A stretch of 64,000 bases of DNA from Symbiodinium microadriaticum. Its lineage: Eukaryota > Sar > Dinophyceae > Suessiales > Symbiodiniaceae. Positions within the stretch are counted from its first letter, which is position 1; every line of letters starts with the position of its first letter. A program made the translations under genes and the position numbers. The stretch is from positions 550,200 through 614,199 of the forward strand of contig LSRX01000052.1 in assembly GCA_001939145.1 (NCBI GenBank). Reading direction: 5' to 3'. Positions 58,104 to 64,000 of the stretch are shown here, piece after piece. Under the pieces are notes generated by a model. It saw nothing but the letters and a program-made list of their open reading frames with translations. It did no database searches and was not told the origin of the DNA.

Positions 58104-58190
58104 GTACCCTCTATTGGATGACCTATTTTATGTTTAGGATCCTATAATACGAAACGAATGTAACCAACAAAAGGGTACTACATTTAAGGG
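58101..58190. mobile_element. TIR element family H, copy
   Basis: GTAGTACCCTCTATTGG .. CAAAAGGGTACTACATTTAAGGG. It overlaps the G element by the GTA triplet. Confidence 0.75.
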
Positions 58191-58295
58191 TCTAGGTATT
58201 CTATAGGGTGTAGTGTCAAATCAATTCCAAGGCTGAAAGAGTGCACACACACACACACTCACCAACAAACAAGATCAAGCCTTACGCCCAAGCCT

Positions 58296-58389
58296 TACCT
58301 GTATCCCCAAATCCTACAAAATAGTAGGCTATGATCCCATAATTTTAAGGTATAACCCTTAAAACAGTAGGTTTTTGGATACCCAGGTA
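58296..58389. mobile_element. TIR element family K, copy 1
   Basis: TACCTGTATCCCCAAATCCT .. GGTTTTTGGATACCCAGGTA, 94 bp. Other copies at 59131 and 63603; ends TACCTG / CAGGTA. Confidence 0.9.
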
Positions 58390-58487
58390 AAACCTACAGG
58401 ACGACCGAAACAGACCTAGCCTACCCTTTTCGTGAGGCAGGTGCCCTCACGTAAAGCGGTTTCGGGTTCAGCGGTAGGGTTTCGTGG

Positions 58488-58600
58488 TACCCAGAGAACC
58501 CAATACCCCTTCATTAAGGAATATACCTCAAATTATAGGGGCTTTAATAATATGATTTAAGGTAGATTCCTCAATTAAGGGGTATTGGGTTCTCTGGGTA
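58488..58600. mobile_element. TIR element family P
   Basis: TACCCAGAGAACCCAATACC .. GGTATTGGGTTCTCTGGGTA, 113 bp, perfect outer 20 bp. Immediately followed by a C element. Confidence 0.93.
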
Positions 58601-58700
58601 ACCCCAAGGGTCCAAGTACACCAGTTTCAAGGCCCCAAAACCAATCAGAGCATGGATTTTCGGGCCCAAAACCTTACCAGTTGGAGACTCGGACCTTCCC
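58601..58700. mobile_element. TIR element family C, diverged copy
   Basis: ACCCCAAGGGTCCAAGTACA .. GGAGACTCGGACCTTCCC; begins at the base after element P. Confidence 0.75.
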
Positions 58701-58786
58701 ACATCCAAATCCTACATATGGTTGCGCTGTATACCCTAGACCCTAAAGCCCAAAACCCTAAAAACCCCTCTGGGTAAGGGTTCAGG

Positions 58787-59544
58787 ATGTCGGGTGCGCG
58801 GGTCCGAGACTGTTGCCAATTGGGCCAAGCTTGCGGATTCTGTCTGCAAGATGCAGGTGCCCATAGGCTCCTTAGTAGTTCCCTTTTGGGATTACTTTAT
58901 AGGATCCTAAATATAAGCCGCAAAAAGGAACTACTAAGGAGCCTATGGGAAGAGGAACCCACTTTCTTCAAGGATTGTCTGGCTGCCACGGGACCACCCT
59001 GGGGCTCACAGACGAGCATATGGGTATAGAATAATATTTAAGTCAAGCAGTTCATTGTAGTTTTAGCACATCATCATAGTATATTGTCACAGTATGTTGT
59101 TCTGATAATAAGTAAATTCCTGAACACTACTACCTGTATCCCCAAACCCTACCAAATAGTAGGTTATGACCCCCTAATTTTAAGGCACAGCCCCTAAAAC
59201 AGTAGATTTTTGGATACCCAGGTAGCCCTAAACCCAAAACCCCTAAACCCCTAAACCCTAAACCCCTAAACCCTAAACCCTAAAACCCAGCAGCAGTAGG
59301 TTTTGGATACCCAGGTAAAGCACATTGTGGTACGGCCCAGGTGCTGGAGAAGACACCGGATCCTGCGAGCTACGACCCAGGTGTAACGTTTCGGGCTTAG
59401 GGCTTCGGGTTAGGGTTTCGGGTTTAGGGTTCAGGGTTCAGGGTTTAGCGTTTAGGGTTCAGGGTTGAAGGTTTCAGGGTTTAGGGTTCAGGGTTTAGCC
59501 CTGAAGCCTCCACCCTCCAGCCTACTCCGTACTCCCGGCCAGAG
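58787..59544 (+). CDS. Four-exon model with an A-element intron
   Basis: Exons 58787-58856 (ATG; MSGARVRDCCQLGQACGFCL), 58953-59023 (EPTFFKDCLAATGPPWGSQT), 59315-59380 (VKHIVVRPRCWRRHRILRAT) and 59521-59544 (PTPYSRPE). Donors GTGCCC, GTATAG, GTGTAA, GTAAAT; acceptors GGGAAG|, ACCCAG|, CACCCTCCAG|. Phases 1, 0 and 0 give one open frame. Cys-rich N-terminus. The first intron is element A; the second holds a K element, a heptamer array and a duplicated K end that supplies the acceptor. Not recognised; the 3' end lies beyond 59544. Confidence 0.55.
58860..58949. mobile_element. TIR element family A filling an intron
   Basis: CCCATAGGCTCCTTAGTAGT .. ACTACTAAGGAGCCTATGGG; 90 of the 96 intron bases (58857-58952). 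Confidence 0.95.
59131..59224. mobile_element. TIR element family K, copy 2
   Basis: TACCTGTATCCCCAAACCCT .. GATTTTTGGATACCCAGGTA. Confidence 0.92.
59225..59317. repeat. Heptamer array plus duplicated K right end
   Basis: CCCTAAA-type array (59226-59288), then CAGCAGTAGG and TTTTGGATACCCAGGTA (59291-59317), a second copy of the K terminus. Confidence 0.9.
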
Positions 59545-59602
59545 GTAAATGAAGGATCAGGGTTCGTGAGGGTTTAGGTATTATTCGCCGCTATAACATA
59601 AC

Positions 59603-59661
59603 TAGACCCTTAATTGTAGTACCTTTCTTTGGTTACCTTAGTTTCTAATTATGGGATCCTA
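59603..59661. mobile_element. Family H element truncated by a heptamer array
   Basis: CTAGACCCTTAATTGTAGTA.. matches the complement of the 58190 end; the right half is absent and a TTTAGGG array begins at about 59670. Confidence 0.7.
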
Positions 59662-59669
59662 CCCAGCCA

Positions 59670-59800
59670 CGGTTTAGGGTTTAGGGTTTATGATTACGGT
59701 TTAGATCTTAGGGTTTAGGTTTTAGGGTTTATGTTTTAGGCTTTAGGGTTTAGGGTTTAGGGTTCAGGGTTTAGGTTTTACGGTGTAGGGTTTAGGGTTT
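59670..59800. repeat. Telomere-like array (TTTAGGG)
   Basis: About 16 degenerate units between a truncated H and a G element. Another array (CCCTAAA) lies at 60020-60093. Confidence 0.88.
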
Positions 59801-59804
59801 TGGG

Positions 59805-59927
59805 TTGTTGATGATATAAGTCCTGCATTACCTGAAGGACCCTAAACATCCTAAACTCTTCCTAAACTAAGGAAATTATGGTATATTCCTTATTATGGGT
59901 AATGCGGGATTTATATCATCAACCGTA
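59805..59927. mobile_element. TIR element family G, inverted copy
   Basis: GTTGTTGATGATATAAGTCC .. GATTTATATCATCAACCGTA. Confidence 0.85.
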
Positions 59928-60150
59928 CCACTCCTACAGATGCAAGTCATCCCTAAGCTTACGCCTTAAAGTCTAACTAAGGCAACTAATGGCCAGCCCA
60001 GAAGTTGAAGACAACAGTCAACCCTACAACTAACCCTAAACCCTAAACCCTACAACTAACCCTAAACCCTAAACCCTAAACCCTAAACCCTAACCTGTTT
60101 GAGCCGTAAATCTAAAGCCAGGCCTCGACCTTCAGGCCAAGGAGCCACAC

Positions 60151-60282
60151 ACGGTGGATGATATAAATCCTGCATTACCAAAAATAAGGAATATATGCCC
60201 CCCCGCCATAGTAAGGAATATATACCATCATTCCCATGGTTTAGGATCCTTAAGGTAATGCAGATTTATGTCATCAACAGCA
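60151..60282. mobile_element. TIR element family G with internal duplication
   Basis: GGTGGATGATATAAATCCTG .. GCAGATTTATGTCATCAAC. The core word ATAAGGAATATAT is duplicated around CCCCCCCGCC. Confidence 0.8.
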
Positions 60283-60707
60283 CCACAACTCAAATTTGAA
60301 GCTTTCAATAGCATAAGACAACCTTAGAACCCCGCTAAATCTCAACATCCCGTTCCCCTAAACCCCAAACCTTACATCCTAAATCCCGTAGAACCCTTTT
60401 GATACCCTTCTGTACGAAACCCTTTAAAGAAACCCAATAGTACCGCTTTGCTTCTTTTTTTTTGTAAAAGCCATCCTCGAAAGGGGCTATGGTGACTTAC
60501 AGCTCAGGTTTTAGGGTTTAGGCTTTCGGGCGTCAGGTCTGCAGGGCGTAGGCATAGGCCAACCCCAGATGTCCAGTTACCGATCGGAGGGTTCGCGGGT
60601 TAAACTAGACGCCCTCAACCCTAAACCCACGACTGCTTCACCAGGACTCCCCAAGTGCCCTTCAGTTGATCCCTTTTAGTCCGTAGTTAGTGGGTGTTTA
60701 GGGTATA

Positions 60708-61162
60708 TTAGCGGTAGTTTGGGCTGTCAGGTTTTAGTTTGCATTTCACACAATTTCCCCACTGGGCGGCTATTGTTCCTTGACCCATTTTGAACGTTGG
60801 ATATGCCTTACTGTAGCTGGTACTGTACCAGTAACCTACTAGATGGGTAGCCTGGCTCGAAGGCAAAGGCTTTATGTACCTGATCGATGGCCGCGGGCAG
60901 AAGTGCTTGCAAGAGCTGACTCTTGGTCTAATGTTCCAAGGACAATGCTCCAGAATAGAAATAGTCTCTTCTCTGGAGATTAAAACCCGCAAATGTATGT
61001 GACTGATTGATGTTCCCTTTCCTCAATCGCGGCCTCGAAAGAAGGGCGAGTCATAAATTCCGGGTTACATTTGCCTACTTTGCTTTTGGAGTTGTTGGGT
61101 TGATGTTGTTGAGCTTCAGCCAGAGCATCTAATGAACCCCCGACAGGCGTGCAGTGCTTCAA
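60708..61162 (-). CDS. Minus-strand gene, two blocks
   Basis: Upstream block (to 61162): GGSLDALAEAQQHQPNNSKS, FMTRPSFEAAIEEREHQSVT, TAA near 60980. Downstream block: ILEHCPWNIRPRVSSCKHFC, SSQATHLVGYWYSTSYSKAY, FKMGQGTIAAQWGNCVKCKL, TAA at 60708. The second block can start at TTAATCTCCAG|. The two overlap by 13 nt in different frames, so a short intron or frameshift joins them. Convincing composition; family unknown. Confidence 0.5.
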
Positions 61163-61165
61163 GAG

Positions 61166-61360
61166 TCAGCTTAGGTTTAGGAGTAAATCCTTATATAATC
61201 TTATAGCGACTGCAAGGGGATACAGTTGCGGCTTATGCATGCCCCATGCTGTATTTGCCCGGAGAGAGGAGTCTTTCACTAGCCCAAAGCTACGGCCATG
61301 AGCCTCTGATCTTAAACCCCTAAAGCCCAAACCGCCAGTCCAGAGCCGTAAACCCTGCAC
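61166..61360 (-). CDS. Minus-strand exon candidate, upstream of 60708-61162
   Basis: Reads SEAHGRSFGLVKDSSLRANT, AWGMHKPQLYPLAVAIRLYK to TGA at 61166. Could be the preceding exon of the same gene; the N-terminal residues are heptamer-like. Confidence 0.4.
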   Translation of the reverse strand: MQGLRLWTGGLGFRGLRSEAHGRSFGLVKDSSLRANTAWGMHKPQLYPLAVAIRLYKDLLLNLS

Positions 61361-61363
61361 CCA

Positions 61364-61473
61364 TGTAGTATAGGAGCCTAAATAATTTGAATAGGGTTTC
61401 GCGGCATTTTATACTATAATCATAATAAGCAACCCCCAAAACCCTATTCTAATTATTAAGGCCCCTACATTAC
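61364..61473. mobile_element. TIR element family S, copy 2
   Basis: TGTAGTATAGGAGCCTAAAT .. AATTATTAAGGCCCCTACAT; inner TTTGAATAGGGTTT / AAACCCTATTCTAA. Confidence 0.75.
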
Positions 61474-61994
61474 CTATGTATCGGATACTTCGACCTTCTG
61501 CGAGTCGGTACTCTTAATCCCAAACCCCCCGAAACCCCGAATTACACCCTACCCGGAAAAAAGAACCTACACCCTAAACCCTAACATAACAAAACAAAAA
61601 CTAAACCCGAACCCTAAAGCCAAGCCCTTCGCTCCCGACTCCATAGTAGGGCTCTTTTTAGGGAGCAGGCAGCAGGTACCCCCATAATGAGCGCTAAGGT
61701 CATGGTTTGTTTTGATTGTTTCCCGCAGTCGTCATATGACCCCAAACCGCAACACCGCGATATACAGACTTCGGAATGTTCAATATGTAGTATACCCTAT
61801 AAACCCTAACCCCAAAACCCTAAACCCTAAGTCCCTAGACGTATCAGCGATGTCCCCATATGATACAACTGTGATTAGTCTGATGTAGCCCCCTCGCCGA
61901 TAAAATCACTAAATCTCCTATTTACATCAAATCCTGCGAGATCTTATACGCCCTCACCATTTAGCCACCACAAGACACATCGAAACCCATAACA
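61474..61994. other. No feature beyond degenerate heptamers
   Basis: Scattered CCCTAAA words (61520-61640, 61795-61850). No exon or element supported. Confidence 0.45.
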
Positions 61995-62102
61995 CCCTAA
62001 GGGTCCATGTACCCAAAAAGGATATACTTAGGCCGTAATGTAGTCCCTATATGGTTACTTTAGGGCAAAAGTATACTCATATAGATACATGGACCCTTAG
62101 GG
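61995..62102. mobile_element. TIR element family B, copy
   Basis: CCCTAAGGGTCCATGTACCC .. GATACATGGACCCTTAGGG. Confidence 0.9.
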
Positions 62103-62312
62103 ACAAGATCCATAAGACCGTCGACTCTAAAACCCCAAAACCCTAAACCCTAAAACCTAAACCTTGGATACTGCACTCAGTAGCACTTCGGTAATCTTCA
62201 TTATAAAAGGGATCTATAAGGCCCTTAATCGTAGCCCTGGTAACTCTAGTATAGACTATGACTGTATGGGGGGGGGCAGTACCCATCCAAAACCCTACAC
62301 CGCCTTTGAAGA

Positions 62313-62421
62313 CCCTAAGGGTCCATGTACTCATCTAGTACATACATTGGCCTTAAAGTAGTCCCTATATAGGTGCATTGGGGCCAAAGTATATACTTTT
62401 TGGGTACATGGACTCTCAGGG
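62313..62421. mobile_element. TIR element family B, copy
   Basis: CCCTAAGGGTCCATGTACTC .. GGGTACATGGACTCTCAGGG. Confidence 0.9.
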
Positions 62422-62523
62422 ATTTAAACCCTCAACCTTAAACCCTAAACCTAAACCCTAAACCCTAAACCCCCAAACCCTAAACCCTAAACCTATACTA
62501 TTTGGGTACATGGACCCTCAGGG
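62422..62523. repeat. Heptamer array plus duplicated B right end
   Basis: Array of about nine CCCTAAA units, then TATACTATTTGGGTACATGG and ACCCTCAGGG (62494-62523), a second B terminus without a left half. Confidence 0.9.
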
Positions 62524-62534
62524 AGAGGGCTTTA

Positions 62535-62606
62535 GGGGACCCTGACCCGCGCGACCTAGCAACCCAAGGAATCCGGAGCTCTTCGCCAAGTTGGTTGAGT
62601 CTTCCG
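62535..62606 (+). CDS. Internal exon candidate
   Basis: Acceptor GGGCTTTAG|, DPDPRDLATQGIRSSSPSWL, then GTAGGC donor. Other frames are partly open. Confidence 0.3.
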
Positions 62607-62878
62607 TAGGCTGCCTCAGGGTTTGCCGGCATGGTCTTGGGGTTTAGGGTTTAGGATTTGGGGTCTAGGATTTAGGGTTCAGGAGTTAGGGTTAATTTTT
62701 TTCTGCGAGGTTTGCGGTTTTCAGGCTTGGACGCGTTTTGATACGGGGCTTGCGGGTTCTAGTTCCCGGGCGAGGCACCCCCTCCAGCTTTCGGTGTCTA
62801 GGCCCTGTCTAGGCTGTGATGGAATGGAGTGGGGGTTCTAGGTACGGTAGGGTTTTAGTTTTAGAGTTTACTTGAACC

Positions 62879-62965
62879 CTGAAGGACCTACCTTTTCTTA
62901 AAAGCTTATATACACAAATGATAATAAGGAGCCCCAAAAAGGGCAGGTTCTTTGGGGTCCAGGTA
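62879..62965. mobile_element. TIR element family F supplying an acceptor
   Basis: TACTTGAACCCTGAAGGACC .. GGTTCTTTGGGGTCCAGGTA. The terminal CCAG|GTA forms the acceptor of the exon at 62963. Confidence 0.85.
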
Positions 62966-63314
62966 TATCGTTTTCGAGCAAGCTCCGAGGGTCTTGAGGG
63001 TTTCGCGCTGCCGCTGGGCGCATGCTCTGATCCTAAGGGTCCATGTGCCCAAATATTATAGGTTTAGTGTTTAGGGCTTAAAGTTTAGGGTTTAAGGTTA
63101 AGGGTGTGGGGTTTCCCAAAGGTGCCCTAAAGTACCCAAATAGGAATTGCATTAAGACCTAGGCATATACTATTTGGGTACATGGACCCTTAGGGTGAGT
63201 GCACAACGTTTCGACTTTGGATACGGTCGCATGTTTTTTTTGGGCATGGTGTACGTGCTTGAAGCCAACGCTTTACATCCCAGCCTCTTTAACTCCACAG
63301 TCTGTAAACAATAA
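62963..63314 (+). CDS. Exons on either side of a B element
   Basis: Exon 62963-63030: YIVFEQAPRVLRVSRCRWAH. Exon 63194-63314: VSAQRFDFGYGRMFFLGMVY, VLEANALHPSLFNSTVCKQ, TAA. The B element between them (63031-63195) carries GG|GTCCATG near its left end and CCCTTAG| at its right end. The exact phase at this join could not be settled. Second exon strongly protein-like; unknown family. Confidence 0.45.
63031..63195. mobile_element. Family B element with telomere-like insert
   Basis: TCCTAAGGGTCCATGTGCCC .. GGGTACATGGACCCTTAGGGT. Telomere-like DNA (63060-63130) is bracketed by GTGCCCAAATA (63045) and GTACCCAAATA (63132). Confidence 0.85.
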
Positions 63315-63465
63315 CACCCTAAACCCAAAACCTAAACTCTAAACCCATCACTTAAAAGATAAAAAAAACATAAAGCCCTAAACCCATAAAGCCCTAAGGC
63401 CCTAAACGCCTAAAACAATGAAACGCTGTAGTCCCCTAGGCCGAAAGCCCCACGAAACTGCAGGC

Positions 63466-63850
63466 ATGGCGGATGCGAAAATCGGTGTGCTTACACCCAA
63501 GGGCCTCACCGAGAGCGTGAATCCCATCAAGGCCGCAAATGTAACTGAAAGGGTTTAGGGACAATAGGATTCGTAGTATCTGGGTATATGAGTCCTTATT
63601 TCTACCTGTATCCCCAAACCCCACAGAATAGTAGGGTATGACCGCTTAATTTCAAGGTATAACCCCATAAAGCAGTAGGTTTTTGGATAGCCAGGTAAGG
63701 ATTATTTGGTCCTTAAGGGCTCGAAGCTCTTGCTTGCACCAGTTTAGGACGGAAGGTTCAAACTTCCACTTTCCGGCAGACTCTGCCCCCCGTCGTAGCT
63801 TCTTCGCTTTGAGGAAAGGGCTCTTTGTCGCCCCAAGCCCGAAACCCTAA
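63466..63850 (+). CDS. Two-exon model, K element provides the acceptor
   Basis: Exon 1 (ATG 63466, after GAAACTGCAG|GC): MADAKIGVLTPKGLTESVNP, IKAANVTER, phase 0 at AGG|GTTTAG, a heptamer-type donor. Intron 63553-63694. Exon 2 is 63695-63850: VRIIWSLRARSSCLHQFRTE, FPADSAPRRSFFALRKGLFV, TAA inside the following array. Arg/Ser-rich. Not recognised. The minus ORF at 63436-63624 is a shadow. Confidence 0.55.
63603..63697. mobile_element. TIR element family K, copy 3
   Basis: TACCTGTATCCCCAAACCCC .. GTTTTTGGATAGCCAGGTA; the terminal CCAG|GTA is the acceptor of the exon at 63695. Confidence 0.92.
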
Positions 63851-64000
63851 GGCCCTAAGGCCCTAACCCCAAGTCCCTAAACCCTAAATCCCTAAGGCCC
63901 TAAGGCCCCAAACCCGAAACCCTAAGGCCCTAACCCCAAGTCCCTAAACCCTAAATCCCTAAGGCCCTAAGGCCCCAAACCCGAAACCCTAAGGCCCTAA
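63841..64000. repeat. Telomere-derived 67-bp tandem repeat at window edge
   Basis: CCCCAAGTCCCTAAACCCTA.. recurs at 63867 and 63934 (offset 67) within CCCTAAGG-type units; continues off the window. Confidence 0.93.

Noticed and set aside
63841..64000. Chromosome end (true telomere)
   Set aside because: Units are degenerate, arranged as a 67-bp higher-order repeat, and similar tracts of both senses occur throughout. No long pure terminal array.
1..64000. Plant genome
   Set aside because: The heptamer fits plants, but the exon size, AP2 form, TIR-element introns and telomeric DNA density fit an alveolate better. Not excluded outright.

Overview
The window is eukaryotic nuclear DNA, not bacterial. 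Several kilobases in total are plant/alveolate-type telomeric heptamers (TTTAGGG on one strand, CCCTAAA on the other) in dozens of interstitial tracts. There are two long N gaps and several single-N joins. No long ORF, operon, rRNA, tRNA or CRISPR array was seen. Coding potential appears as short exon-like blocks (about 15-380 bp) bounded by GT..AG signals. One block encodes a likely AP2 DNA-binding domain, and another an FAD-binding GxGxxG motif. The TTTAGGG heptamer, the AP2 domain and dense short exons suggest an alveolate protist (chromerid- or dinoflagellate-like), but the species cannot be named from this sequence.

Three components are interleaved throughout. (1) Exon-like blocks lie mainly on the + strand, with some on the - strand (about 6.5-6.9, 9.1-9.6, 12.3-12.7, 23.9-24.2, 28.8-29.0, 33.6-33.9, 39.0-39.2, 55.4-55.6 and 60.7-61.4 kb). 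(2) More than 70 copies of short (about 75-190 bp) terminal-inverted-repeat elements fall into at least 15 families, called A to S here. (3) Telomere-like heptamer tracts range from two repeats to about 300 bp.

The components are mechanically linked. In several places a TIR element makes up nearly all of an intron whose flanking exons join in a compatible reading phase (13533-13642, 19181-19285, 34095-34235, 47443-47565, 51400-51512, 54149-54259, 58857-58952; an acceptor supplied by the element at 63694). This is the signature of introner-type, intron-making transposons. Separately, telomere-like inserts are repeatedly bracketed by direct duplications of the adjacent sequence (cleanest at 40977-41026). 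In one case (28093-28171) the duplicated 14-mer contains AG|GT, so removing a 65-nt telomere-like intron restores the frame. Elsewhere the heptamer itself supplies the splice signals (GTTTAG as donor, TTTAG as acceptor).

Layout: 1-6 kb, arrays, A/B/I/M/C elements and a six-exon model; 6-9 kb, two - strand blocks, microsatellites and a gap; 9-13 kb, - strand blocks and the AP2 block; 13-20 kb, two TIR-element introns and exon clusters; 20-29 kb, scattered exons and a decayed transposase-like reading; 29-40 kb, exons, a second gap and an element-Q intron; 40-46 kb, a minisatellite and arrays; 46-56 kb, exon clusters with B and O introns; 56-64 kb, the FAD exon and the densest set of elements. 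Exons were called by eye from phase, splice signals and codon pattern. Short GC-rich blocks can look open in more than one frame, so individual exon confidences are kept moderate.
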